Shown here one piece after another: positions 12,876 through 19,890 of a stretch of DNA of 24,854 nt. The DNA is from a virus. The position numbers and the translations under genes are program-made. The stretch lies in IMG/VR virus record IMGVR_UViG_3300036859_000561, positions 1-24,854 of that record; one strand, 5' to 3'. The notes under the pieces are model-generated. The model was not told the DNA's origin, did no database searches, and worked only from the letters and a program-made list of their open reading frames with translations. Numbering within the stretch: the first letter of the stretch is position 1; each line of letters starts with the position of its first letter.

Positions 12876-13502
12876 GACGTTTCCGCTGCCTCTCGACGAA
12901 CGCTCGGCAGGCTTCCTGCGCCTCCCGCCAGTAGTCCGGGTCCTTCACCGCGCCCGGCCGGCGGAAGCGCGGGAAGTAATCGCGCGCGCTGGCGGCGCGC
13001 TTCGCATAACCGGATGAATTGTGCACGGTCGCCGCCAGGGTGCCCATCCGCAGGTTGTCGATGTCGAAGCCCCAGGGCCGCGCGCTGTAGAGCAACAACC
13101 ACTCGTCGAACTCCTCGGCCGGCATCTCCTCGACCAGCCGGGCCGCGGTCATGCCGAGATGGGCGGCGAGTTCGAGGGTGAACTCGCGCTCGGGCTCGAG
13201 CCCGCCTCGCTTTTTTTTTCCGGCATGTTCAGTTCGCGGGCCGCGTTGGCGATGCGATCGACGATCCAGGCGTCCTCTTCCAGCGCTGCCCGGTCGGCCT
13301 CGCTGAACAGAAGCTGGCCGCGCTCGTCGCACGCCGACCAGAGAACGACGTCGACTTGGGCCCTGGCGAGTTGCGCGGGCGTTTCCGCGGGCCGGATGGC
13401 CGCGAAGACGTTGGCGCGCTGGTCGATCGACCATTTGCGCACGTAGACCGGGAAGTCCCACTCGGGCACTTCGACCGGCAGGACCTTGGCTCCGGGGATC
13501 AT
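12865..13502 (-). CDS. Tail assembly chaperone GT (product of -1 frameshift)
   Basis: If ribosomes slip back one base at the A9 run (13219-13211), the G frame continues into a second frame that ends at 12865, giving about 212 residues. The shift falls after residue 97 (EKK) and reads on with KRGGLEPEREFTLELAAHLG. The appended part contains the HLGMTAARLVEEMPAEEFDE and PWGFDIDNLRMG pattern typical of lambda T-like or DUF4035 tail assembly proteins. In known phages G and GT bind the tape measure during tail assembly. The T frame has no good start of its own before the overlap. Frameshifting is inferred from gene order, frame relation and signal. Confidence 0.8.
13149..13502 (-). CDS. Tail assembly chaperone G (unshifted product)
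   Basis: This 117-residue protein starts at ATG 13502, overlapping the tail tube stop by 4 nt. It has a compact N-terminal domain (VLPVEVPEWDFPVYVRKW) and a LFSEADRAALEEDAWIVDRI stretch that matches phage tail assembly chaperones. After LNMPEKK the frame turns into low-complexity Ser/Pro/Ala (SEAGSSPSASSPSNSPPISA), as expected for an overrun past a frameshift site. It should be made in excess over GT. Confidence 0.8.
   Translation of the reverse strand: MIPGAKVLPVEVPEWDFPVYVRKWSIDQRANVFAAIRPAETPAQLARAQVDVVLWSACDERGQLLFSEADRAALEEDAWIVDRIANAARELNMPEKKSEAGSSPSASSPSNSPPISA
13191..13219 (-). promoter_or_regulatory. Programmed -1 frameshift signal: A9 slippery run plus hairpin
   Basis: On the transcribed strand a GAAAAAAAAAG run (nine A, 13219-13211) is followed after six bases (GCGAGG) by a stem CGGGC-TCGA-GCCCG (13204-13191). 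Slippery run, 6-nt spacer and stem are the classic arrangement. A9 may also allow polymerase slippage. Confidence 0.85.
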
Positions 13503-13894
13503 GATTCGCTGTAGCTCCAGGCGCCGCTGCAGCGCAGGTTGCAGACGATGACTTGCCCGGTTTCGCCGGGCGTCGAGCCGGCCTTCTTCATGATGGCCGG
13601 GCCTTTCCAGATCGCGCCGTCGACGAACACGACCTTGTAGAAGCGGGCCTTGCCGCGCAGCGCCTTCATGCGCGTCAGTTTTTCCTTCGTGTATTCGATC
13701 TCGAACGACCACTCGCCCGGATCGTCCGTGCTCGGGATCGATTTTTTGACGCGGTCGCCGTCGACCTCGACGTACTCCCAGGTGCCGAAATCGGGATCGG
13801 GCGGGGTGAGCGCGAGCAGCGGACTGACCGCGACGTAGTTGTCCTCGCCGCCGTCGTCATCGCAGGCCAGCGTGGCGCCAATGCCGATGTCCAT
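13499..13894 (-). CDS. Tail tube protein
   Basis: This 131-residue protein has an N-terminal IGIGATLACDDDGGEDNYVA, then GEWSFEIEYTKEKLTRMKAL and RFYKVVFVDGAIWKGPAIM. This pattern resembles the small phage tail tube proteins with a beta-sandwich fold. Its place between the tail terminator and chaperone G is where the major tail tube gene normally lies. The ATG at 13894 is 15 nt past the terminator stop. It is short for the family (usually 130-200), but the beta core seems complete. Confidence 0.75.
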   Translation of the reverse strand: MDIGIGATLACDDDGGEDNYVAVSPLLALTPPDPDFGTWEYVEVDGDRVKKSIPSTDDPGEWSFEIEYTKEKLTRMKALRGKARFYKVVFVDGAIWKGPAIMKKAGSTPGETGQVIVCNLRCSGAWSYSES

Positions 13895-13909
13895 CGCTCG
13901 ATCCTCCCG

Positions 13910-14308
13910 CTAGTCCTTGTAGGTGATCCGGTAAATCTGCTGGCCGTGGTAGCCGAGCGGGTCCTCCACCGCGGCTTCGGTGACCAGCTTGACGAACCGC
14001 ACGTTGTCGTCGCGCACCCGCAGGGCCGTCTTGACCAGCACGCGGAGCTGGTAGTTTTCGAGGGCATCCTTGCTCCAAATGTCGATCACCACTTCGCGCC
14101 AATGCAGGTCTAACTCGTTGCCCTGCAGGTCGTAGACATCCTCGGCGTCGGTCTCGGTGAACACCACGAACGGCAACGGCGCATTGAACTCGACGATGCC
14201 ATCGATCTCGACGACGGGCGGCTGCTCGGGATAGAACCGGGTGCCCACCGCCGCGGCCAACGGCGCTGACGCCTTGAGCAGGGCGACGATCACGGTTTCG
14301 ATGATCAC
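13910..14308 (-). CDS. Tail terminator / tail completion protein (DUF3168-like)
   Basis: This 132-residue protein has an N-terminal helix (IIETVIVALLKASAPLAAAV), a RFYPEQPPVVEIDG strand region and a LPFVVFTETDAEDV segment, then REVVIDIWSKDALENYQLRV. These fit the DUF3168/tail terminator group that caps the tail tube. The GTG at 14308 overlaps the gp10-like stop (GTGA). Gene order (gp10-like, terminator, tube) is the usual one. Confidence 0.75.
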   Translation of the reverse strand: MIIETVIVALLKASAPLAAAVGTRFYPEQPPVVEIDGIVEFNAPLPFVVFTETDAEDVYDLQGNELDLHWREVVIDIWSKDALENYQLRVLVKTALRVRDDNVRFVKLVTEAAVEDPLGYHGQQIYRITYKD

Positions 14309-14760
14309 GATCGCCCCGCCTTGAGCATCTCGTTGTGAAGCTCCTCGGCCGTCACCTGCCGCATCGCCCCGATGGCCTGATTGACATGGGCGCTGTAAAC
14401 GCGGTCCATGAAATTCCTGCCAATGACGCGGCCGGTGCGATGCCCCGCTTTGGTCTGCCGCTCGGCGGTGCCCTTGTCGATCAGCTGCAGGTACTTGGCA
14501 GGCACGCGGACGCGGCCGCGGAAGGTCGCCTGGATGGCGGTGCGGGCCCCGACGACGCCGACGACGGCTTTACGCCGCGACGTGTAGACCTTCTGGCCGA
14601 TGCTCTTGCCGAGCGCGCCCGACTCGCTGGGCACGGCGGCTTTGAGCGGCGTGCGCAGGATCTTGACGCCGCGGTTGATGGCCTTGCGCAGGATCTTTCT
14701 GCGCAACGCCCCCTTGACGTTGTCGAGCACGGCGATCGGGTTGGGCTGCCAGTCAATCAT
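14305..14760 (-). CDS. HK97 gp10-like neck / tail completion protein
   Basis: This 151-residue basic protein has an N-terminal helix LRRKILRKAINRGVKILRT. A PLKAAVPSESGALGKSIGQK segment and a VRVPAKYLQLIDKGTAERQT segment follow the HK97 gp10 pattern (proline and serine turn, then YL.. E/D.GT). It likely joins head and tail at the neck. ATG 14760 overlaps the previous stop by 8 nt. Confidence 0.85.
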   Translation of the reverse strand: MIDWQPNPIAVLDNVKGALRRKILRKAINRGVKILRTPLKAAVPSESGALGKSIGQKVYTSRRKAVVGVVGARTAIQATFRGRVRVPAKYLQLIDKGTAERQTKAGHRTGRVIGRNFMDRVYSAHVNQAIGAMRQVTAEELHNEMLKAGRS

Positions 14761-15127
14761 TGAATAACTCGTATTGCACCAGCGCTGTGTCCGTGTCCGC
14801 GGCCAGGCGGAGCGTCGCGGAGGGGTGCAGCCGAAACCATGCGTCCTCGCCCGGATCCAATCTGCCGATCTCGATCAGGCTGCCGCCGCTGTCGGGGCCC
14901 CAGACGACGAAGTTCGTTTCGTCGAGGTTGCGCAGGTACAGCCAGCCGGGCGTCGTCAGGTCGCCCAGGCTCAGCGCATCGCCGTCGCCGGCGGTCGACA
15001 CGCTCATGATGCCGGAGGCCGCGCCCTGAGCGCTCAAGGTTACCTCGCGGCCCTGAGCGTTGACGTCGCGCTTGAACAGGCCGTTCTCGACCTGCACGTT
15101 CAGGTTGTAGCGCAGCCGGTTGGCCAC
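14753..15127 (-). CDS. Hypothetical virion protein between head-closure and gp10-like genes
   Basis: This 124-residue protein looks all-beta and is of unknown family. It begins MANRLRYNLNVQVENGLFKR and contains SLGDLTTPGWLYLRNLDETN and a GRLDPGEDAWFRLHPSATL stretch, the pattern of a small jelly-roll or Ig-like virion protein. The start is GTG 15127, one nt past the head-closure stop. Its position in the neck block suggests a structural or decoration role, by inference. Confidence 0.65.
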   Translation of the reverse strand: MANRLRYNLNVQVENGLFKRDVNAQGREVTLSAQGAASGIMSVSTAGDGDALSLGDLTTPGWLYLRNLDETNFVVWGPDSGGSLIEIGRLDPGEDAWFRLHPSATLRLAADTDTALVQYELFND

Positions 15128-15128
15128 T

Positions 15129-15479
15129 TCAGCGCACCTGCCTCCGCGTGCAAAACATGATCAACTCGTCATCCCCGCGCGAGATGCCGTCGATCACGTA
15201 ATACGTGTCGGTCCCCTTTTCCCGCAACTGATCGCGGAAGCCCACGGCCGGAAAGTTCTTGATCCGCACCTGCGTCGTCGACTGGGCCACGGGCAGGCCG
15301 ACCGTCTGGATCTTGGCCGCGCCGAGCGGCTTGCCGCTCGCGCCGAGGTCGGAGACGTTGGCCCACAAGTCGCCGTGCGGATCGTACTCGTCCTTCACCT
15401 GATTCGTGTCGGGGTCCTTGACTGGCCGGTACTTGAGCCAGGCCAGCCGCGTATCGTACTTGCCGGCGTTGCGCGTCAT
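15129..15479 (-). CDS. Phage head closure / head-tail adaptor protein
   Basis: This 116-residue protein begins with a basic KYDTRLAWLKYRP strand and the DEYDPHGDLWANVSDLGASG motif (the W-A-x-V/I pattern of the family). It ends with GTDTYYVIDGISRGDDE. This matches the SPP1 gp16 / HK97 gp9-like head-closure group (PF05521 style). It probably plugs the portal after packaging and receives the tail. ATG 15479 lies 8 nt past the previous stop. Family members are usually 100-120 residues, so length fits. Confidence 0.8.
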   Translation of the reverse strand: MTRNAGKYDTRLAWLKYRPVKDPDTNQVKDEYDPHGDLWANVSDLGASGKPLGAAKIQTVGLPVAQSTTQVRIKNFPAVGFRDQLREKGTDTYYVIDGISRGDDELIMFCTRRQVR

Positions 15480-15487
15480 GGGCGACC

Positions 15488-15985
15488 CTATCCCGCGACG
15501 GCGACCATGTTGAGGACCTGGGAAGCGGTGCCCGTGATGTCCACGTTCTTGTCGGCAGCGCCCACCGTCGGGCCGTCATCATCCAGATTGATGCCGATGG
15601 AATGACCCGGCTTCAAAATGATTGAGAAGGCGGCGCCGAGCAGGGCCAGGCCGTTGGCAGCGCCCTCGGCGATCGTGATCGAATTGGCGTTGGTCGCGGG
15701 GTTTTCGAAGACGACGCAGCGGACGATCTTGCCGTTGAAGCTGACCGCGCCGCCGCCATGCCTGGTGAGCGCCGTGAAGTCGATGGTCGCGGCCCCGGCG
15801 GTCATGGCGATCTGCATGGCCGCGTGCAGTTCGCCGTCCGGCGTGGACGAGGCGCTCAACGTCTTGCTGACGGAGATCTTCTCTTTGACCGTGGAGTCTC
15901 CCGAGTCGATCAGCGGGCTCTCCGCCGTCGTCAACGTCTCGGTGACCGCCAGTTCGATCTTCAGCGAAGCGCTAATGGTGCTCAT
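15488..15985 (-). CDS. Hypothetical virion protein
   Basis: This 165-residue protein is Ala/Thr/Ser/Gly-rich with many short beta-like strands (SASLKIELAVTETLTTAE at the start, then FNGKIVRCVVFENPATNANS). No known domain, signal peptide or membrane segment is seen. The ATG at 15985 overlaps the gp6-like stop (TGATG type), so translation is coupled. It lies between connector and head closure genes and is likely a structural protein, perhaps a capsid or neck fibre. Confidence 0.65.
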   Translation of the reverse strand: MSTISASLKIELAVTETLTTAESPLIDSGDSTVKEKISVSKTLSASSTPDGELHAAMQIAMTAGAATIDFTALTRHGGGAVSFNGKIVRCVVFENPATNANSITIAEGAANGLALLGAAFSIILKPGHSIGINLDDDGPTVGAADKNVDITGTASQVLNMVAVAG

Positions 15986-16716
15986 CAGTAACCCCCGTAC
16001 CAGTAGACGAACAACAGGTCCTGCGCTGCTTTCGAGGTAGCCTCGTCGCCGGTGATGCTCTCCTCGATCTTCAGCAAAATCGCCTCGCGCACGCCGTCGG
16101 GCACGGCGGATACCCTGGCCCCCGCCTCGTGCGTCTCGGCGAAGACGGCCGTGAAGGTTGTCGCCGCCACGGCGGTGACCATAACGCTTTCGCGCGATGC
16201 GCCTTCGTCAATCGTGAGCACCGAGCCGACGGCGATCCCCGCCATGCTGGCCGGGGTCACCGTCTGCGCGCCAGCGCTGATGCCCAGGGCCACGCTCGTG
16301 CAGGCCCAGCCGGCAACGAAGCGGACCGTCAGCGCATCCAGTTGCGCCCGCGTCGTCGGCCAGGTGTCGCCGTAGGCCGGGACGATCTCGCCCGGCTCGC
16401 GCGAGGTGCTGACCTGATACTTCGCCGCATCGAGCGTCTGCGTGGCGCCGGCCGTGTCGACGTACTTGAGCCAGTCGACCCTGACGAGCGGCGGCCGCGG
16501 CAAACGCAGCCGCTGGCATGGGAAGGCGTCGAAGGCCAGTTCGAACGTCTGGGCCGGGATGGCCCGGCCGACGATCGTCTCGGCCCACTCCCGCGCTGCG
16601 CGAATGCGCCGAATAATGGCGGCATCGTCGTCGTCAACGTTCTGCCGCAACTGGGCCTTGGCTTCGTCCAGGGTCACCGGCTCGGCCGAGGGCGGAACTT
16701 TCACCGCCGGGATCAT
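15985..16716 (-). CDS. Head-tail connector protein (gp6-like) with an inserted beta module
   Basis: This 243-residue protein has residues 1-137 and 205-243 matching the gp6-like or phiE125 gp8-like connector family. It has VTLDEAKAQLRQNVDDDDA at the N-terminus, AREWAETIVGRAI, PPLVRVDWLKYVD, LTVRFVAGW, and then VREAILLKIEESITGDEA with FVYWYGGY at the end. Between FVAGW and the C-terminal helix sits an extra block, residues about 138-204 (16105-16305), with QTVTPASMAGIAVGSVLTID and VTAVAATTFTAVF, that typical members lack. The protein would attach below the portal. ATG 16716 is 3 nt past the preceding stop. Confidence 0.8.
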   Translation of the reverse strand: MIPAVKVPPSAEPVTLDEAKAQLRQNVDDDDAAIIRRIRAAREWAETIVGRAIPAQTFELAFDAFPCQRLRLPRPPLVRVDWLKYVDTAGATQTLDAAKYQVSTSREPGEIVPAYGDTWPTTRAQLDALTVRFVAGWACTSVALGISAGAQTVTPASMAGIAVGSVLTIDEGASRESVMVTAVAATTFTAVFAETHEAGARVSAVPDGVREAILLKIEESITGDEATSKAAQDLLFVYWYGGY

Positions 16717-16719
16717 GGT

Positions 16720-17091
16720 TCACCCCACGATCACGGTGATCGCGCCCGTCTTGACGTTGCCGCCCTGGGCGACGACTACTTTGACGCGATCGAAAACCGC
16801 GACGACGGCGTCGCGGAGCTTGGTGCCGCCGGCCGCGTAGAGAGCGTCGGCGCCGGTTTCGTCCTGGACGGGCACGCGCGGGTAGAACTTGCCCGACGCG
16901 TTCTGATTGGTCAGCGTCAGGATCGCCTCGCCGGTGCCCTCCAGCGTGATCGTGAAATCGACGCCGTCGTCGAAATCCGTTTTCGCGTAGATGACGGCGA
17001 GGATGCGGCCGGTGAGGCGCAACGCCGTGTAGGCCGTCGCTGAGCCGTCCGCGGCCGTCGTCAACGCGATCGTGTGTTTCTCGGCGTACAT
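16720..17091 (-). CDS. Hypothetical virion protein
   Basis: This 123-residue, strongly beta-patterned protein contains TALRLTGRILAVIYAKTDF and DFTITLEGTGEAILTLTNQN, then FDRVKVVVAQGGNVKTGAIT. I have seen this layout in small unnamed phage proteins near the connector gene, but no function is established. The ATG at 17091 lies 3 nt past the previous stop. A decoration or neck role is a guess from place. Confidence 0.65.
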   Translation of the reverse strand: MYAEKHTIALTTAADGSATAYTALRLTGRILAVIYAKTDFDDGVDFTITLEGTGEAILTLTNQNASGKFYPRVPVQDETGADALYAAGGTKLRDAVVAVFDRVKVVVAQGGNVKTGAITVIVG

Positions 17092-17094
17092 CGC

Positions 17095-17649
17095 TTACCA
17101 CGCAAGCCAGGTGTTTCCGGCGCTCGACAAACAGACGATGATTACACCGCCGCCGCTGGCGCTGCTGAAGGCGGCGTTGGCCGCCGCGCCGTTGATCGTT
17201 CCGCCGGATGGCGGATAGACCTTGAGAATTTTGTTGCTGACGCCATTGCCGATCAGCAGCACGCGGCCGGTCACTTTATCGGCCACGTCGATGATCACGC
17301 CTTTGGTGTCGTCGGCGGCGGTCGTCGGATAGATTTTCGCAGTGCCGGCCGGCAGAGCGCCGGCATTGGTGTTGTCGTTGCCGGCCGCGGCGGTCGATGC
17401 GCCGACGCCCGCGATTTCTTTGGTATCGGTCAGCGTCGTGACGGTCAGGACATCGAGATCCTTGCCCGCGCCAAGGACGGGAACCTTGCTCGCCTCGGCG
17501 GTCCCGGCGACGGCAGCGGTCGCCACGCCGTTGAGCGTCGACGTGATGTCCACTTCATTGGCATCGAACACCTTGGCGCCATTCAGGTGCAAGTCGCCGT
17601 CCTGGCTGTGGTAGATGCGGTTCGGATGATGTCCGGCTTCGGCGCTCAT
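17095..17649 (-). CDS. Hypothetical virion protein (decoration or head-fibre-like)
   Basis: This 184-residue protein is Ala/Gly/Thr-rich. It starts HHPNRIYHSQDGDLHLNGAK, then VFDANEVDITSTLNGVATAA, a pattern I associate with phage proteins encoded just after the capsid gene. The C-terminal half (GRVLLIGNGVSNKILKVYPP, with GVIIVCLSSAGNTW) looks like a small beta-sandwich. No enzymatic motif is present. ATG 17649 follows palindrome B3. The upstream GGAGTCCTCCC bases are not a good ribosome site. Confidence 0.65.
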   Translation of the reverse strand: MSAEAGHHPNRIYHSQDGDLHLNGAKVFDANEVDITSTLNGVATAAVAGTAEASKVPVLGAGKDLDVLTVTTLTDTKEIAGVGASTAAAGNDNTNAGALPAGTAKIYPTTAADDTKGVIIDVADKVTGRVLLIGNGVSNKILKVYPPSGGTINGAAANAAFSSASGGGVIIVCLSSAGNTWLAW

Positions 17650-17687
17650 TGGGAGGACTCCACGGCATCTGACAAATTGGGCGAAAG

Positions 17688-17767
17688 CTCTGCCTCTGTT
17701 TCCTCCGTTGCCTCCTGTTCAAATCGGGGCCGGCGCTCCGCAGAAATTGAACAGGAGGAAACAGAGC
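17688..17767. repeat. Family B palindrome, copy B3
   Basis: Arms at about 17695-17721 (tctgtttcctccgttgcctc) and 17747-17767 (ttgaacaggaggaaacagag) pair with one arm carrying an extra gttgcctcc. The copy sits in the 17650-17801 gap, 34 nt after a stop and 38 nt before a start. The rest of the gap has no gene. Confidence 0.8.
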
Positions 17768-17801
17768 AATCCAAAAACGGACGTCAATCCAACGCGACCG
17801 A

Positions 17802-18227
17802 TCAGGCGATGACCTGAGTCGATTGCGGCGTCTTGCGGGCGTGGCCCTGGATCCACATGGCCGCGAAGAAGATGTTGCCGCTGTTGCCCGAGGGCGTGAT
17901 CGTCACCCGGATGTAGCGCTTCGGGCCGATGTAGCCGATCTTGAACACGCTGTTGTCGTCGGCGAAGTCCAGGCCCATCGCTTCGATGCCGAGCAGGTAT
18001 TCGTCGGCGACGGCCGCGGCGTCGGAAAGCCCCGAGTCGTCGCCATCTTCAACGAGCACCGTGAAGGTCGCGTTGGCATCGGTGTTGGTGCCGAAGATGC
18101 CGGCGAACAGCGCCGAGTCGAAGTCGGCCTTGTCGAGGATCGTCGAGACGTACGGCGTGTCGTCGGTCACGGCCGCGACCGGCGGCTCGGCCAGCGAGCA
18201 CTTGAGGCTGTGAAAGAGGTCTTGCAT
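17802..18227 (-). CDS. Conserved virion protein following the capsid gene
   Basis: This 141-residue protein matches a family I recognise downstream of HK97-type capsid genes. It has TPYVSTILDKADFDSALFAG, then NATFTVLVEDGDDSGLSDAA, and near the end KIGYIGPKRYIRVTITPSG and MWIQGHARKTP. It is usually annotated hypothetical, and a head-decoration or neck role is plausible. ATG 18227 has GGGAG 8-9 nt upstream. It is preceded by a hairpin after the capsid stop. Confidence 0.7.
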   Translation of the reverse strand: MQDLFHSLKCSLAEPPVAAVTDDTPYVSTILDKADFDSALFAGIFGTNTDANATFTVLVEDGDDSGLSDAAAVADEYLLGIEAMGLDFADDNSVFKIGYIGPKRYIRVTITPSGNSGNIFFAAMWIQGHARKTPQSTQVIA

Positions 18228-18250
18228 GGTCCGAAACTCCCGGCCGCCGA

Positions 18251-18282
18251 GGCGGCGAATTCGTGGTTATGAATCAGCCGCC
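18251..18282 (-). promoter_or_regulatory. Hairpin directly after the capsid stop
   Basis: Bases 18251-18262 and 18271-18282 (ggcggcgaattc and gaatcagccgcc) pair at 10 of 12 positions around an 8-nt loop, starting 2 nt after the capsid TAA. No T tract follows, so it is more likely an mRNA-end stabiliser or processing site than a terminator. Confidence 0.5.
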
Positions 18283-18284
18283 GC

Positions 18285-19742
18285 TTACGCCTTGGTCTTG
18301 AAGCGCCGGAACGCTTCCGCCAGAACCGGCATGCCGTCGGTTTCCTTGCGGGCGATCCAGCCGATCTGGTTCTTGAGCGCGAAGAGTTCGAGCAGGTTCT
18401 GGATCTCGAGGTTCAGGCCGTCCTGGATCCAGTAGTTGGACCAGTCGCCGACGACGGCGATCGGCTTGGCCGCGGTGAACGTCGCGGGCGCGAACTCGCT
18501 GACCTTCAAGGGCCGCTCGAGCAGCGTGGTCAGCATGCCGCCGTTCTGGTTCTCGATCAGCATCCAGCGGCCCTCGCCGTCCTTCAGCTTGCGGCAGCGG
18601 CGGCGGAACTCGCGCGAGCCGACCCAGGTCGCCTTGGCCACGTAGGCGTCCTTCAGGTCGTAGAGGCAGTTGACCAGGTCGTCGGCGGTGAAGTCGGTGG
18701 TCGAGGACGTGGCCACGTTTTGCGTGGTGGTGATGCCGTTGGCCGACTCGGTGAAGGCGCCCAGCGGTTTCTCGACGCCGTCGCCGGTCAGGAAGGCTTT
18801 CTCCTCGGTGACGCCGAACTTGTAGCCGAAGCGCTCGGCGACGAAGGAATCGATGTTGATCGAGGACGATCGGGCCAGCTTGAGCGAGGTCTTGACCAAT
18901 TTCGCGATGAGATGCGGGGCCAGTTCGCGGCCGCCGAAGCGCATGGCGTCGTCTTCGGAGACGTCGGAGGCGGGGACTTCGGGCGTCCAGGTGCCATCGT
19001 CCAGATCGGTATCGTAAGAGACCGCGCCAACGCTCTTGGACGTCGTCGGCGGCAGGACCGTGGCAAGCTGGCGAACGAACACTTCGTCGTCGAGGAACTT
19101 GATCAGCATGGCGACCCACGACATGGGCGCGAGGTAGCCGCCCTTCGAATCGTCGGCGACCTTGAGGCCGAGCGATTCCCAGTTGCGCCGTTCGCCGCGG
19201 GCGAAGCTGTTGAAGGCGTTGAGGTACTTTGCGGAGGCCAGCGCGTACAGCGGCGAGCCGGGCAGGATGAGCAGGGGCTGGCGATGCTTGCCGAGGGAAA
19301 ACGACAGCGCCGCGCCGTCGCAGCCGCAACGGCCGGCCGGTTGGGACGATGAGGTTTGCCGGGGCAGCGGCCGCTTGAGGGAGTCTTCCAGGACGGCGAG
19401 ACGCTGACGGCGGGTTTCGTGATCGGCCAAGCCGTTGATCTGGGCGTCGAGTTTCTCGACGTCGGCTTCGCGGCGATCGTACTCTTGGGCCTCTTCGCCG
19501 GTGAGCGGCCGCTTTTCCTTGTCGGCCTGGTCGATGATGCGGCGGTTCTCCGCGATCAGCTTCCGCTTCTGCTCGGCGAGTTGCTTGAGCGACAGGCCCG
19601 CGGAGGCGCCCTCGCTGGCCGGCGGGTTGGCGGCATCCCAGTCGGCCGCGCAGGACTCTTCGTCGCCGCCCTCTTCCTGGCAGCGGGCGATGAAGTCTTC
19701 ACGGGATTCGCCTTCGTTTGGCGTGGCGAGATTCTTCGGCAT
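18285..19742 (-). CDS. Major capsid protein, HK97 fold, with N-terminal scaffold (delta) region
   Basis: This 485-residue protein opens with an acidic motif (GESREDFIARCQEEGGDEES) I have seen at the front of other phage head proteins. A charged coiled coil follows at about 50-118 (LKQLAEQKRKLIAENRRIID), resembling the delta domain removed during maturation. The rest is typical Phage_capsid: a GERRNWESLGLKVADDSKGG-type N-arm, VRQLATVLPPTTSK, ELAPHLIAKLVKTSLKLARS, RFGYKFGVTEEKAFLTGDG, and near the end LFALKNQIGWIARKETDGMP. It assembles the icosahedral shell. The protease gene lies just upstream, as in HK97. ATG 19742 is set inside a leader hairpin. Confidence 0.9.
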   Translation of the reverse strand: MPKNLATPNEGESREDFIARCQEEGGDEESCAADWDAANPPASEGASAGLSLKQLAEQKRKLIAENRRIIDQADKEKRPLTGEEAQEYDRREADVEKLDAQINGLADHETRRQRLAVLEDSLKRPLPRQTSSSQPAGRCGCDGAALSFSLGKHRQPLLILPGSPLYALASAKYLNAFNSFARGERRNWESLGLKVADDSKGGYLAPMSWVAMLIKFLDDEVFVRQLATVLPPTTSKSVGAVSYDTDLDDGTWTPEVPASDVSEDDAMRFGGRELAPHLIAKLVKTSLKLARSSSINIDSFVAERFGYKFGVTEEKAFLTGDGVEKPLGAFTESANGITTTQNVATSSTTDFTADDLVNCLYDLKDAYVAKATWVGSREFRRRCRKLKDGEGRWMLIENQNGGMLTTLLERPLKVSEFAPATFTAAKPIAVVGDWSNYWIQDGLNLEIQNLLELFALKNQIGWIARKETDGMPVLAEAFRRFKTKA

Positions 19743-19849
19743 GGTTCGTTTCCCCAGGGGGCCGCGGGAAACGAAACACGCCGTTGCGAGTTCAGATCCC
19801 CGGCGAAGGTGAGTGCCTTCTGCCGAGAATCCCCACTCGCGACGGCGTG
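19743..19849 (-). promoter_or_regulatory. Structured leader before the capsid gene
   Basis: The 19743-19890 gap between protease and capsid holds two adjacent hairpins on the transcribed strand. The first has arms 19849-19835 and 19791-19777 (14 of 15 pairs), with an inner stem (19801-19809 and 19816-19825). It is followed by TTTCGTTTC, which looks like an attenuator. The second (19777-19766 with 19754-19743, 11 of 12 pairs) covers the GGGGAAA ribosome-site bases and ends at the capsid ATG. It could regulate capsid translation or RNA processing. Confidence 0.6.
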
Positions 19850-19890
19850 CGAAGATTCCGGAGTTCAGTTGCTCTATCCTACGGAGCGAG

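Noticed and set aside
11670-13181. Long + strand open frame of 503 codons
   Set aside because: Antisense shadow of the tape measure and tail chaperone genes; Leu/Gly/Asp-biased composition with no motif.
18274-19329. - strand open frame of 351 codons overlapping the capsid gene
   Set aside because: Very Arg-rich alternative frame within the capsid gene; the capsid frame matches the family throughout.
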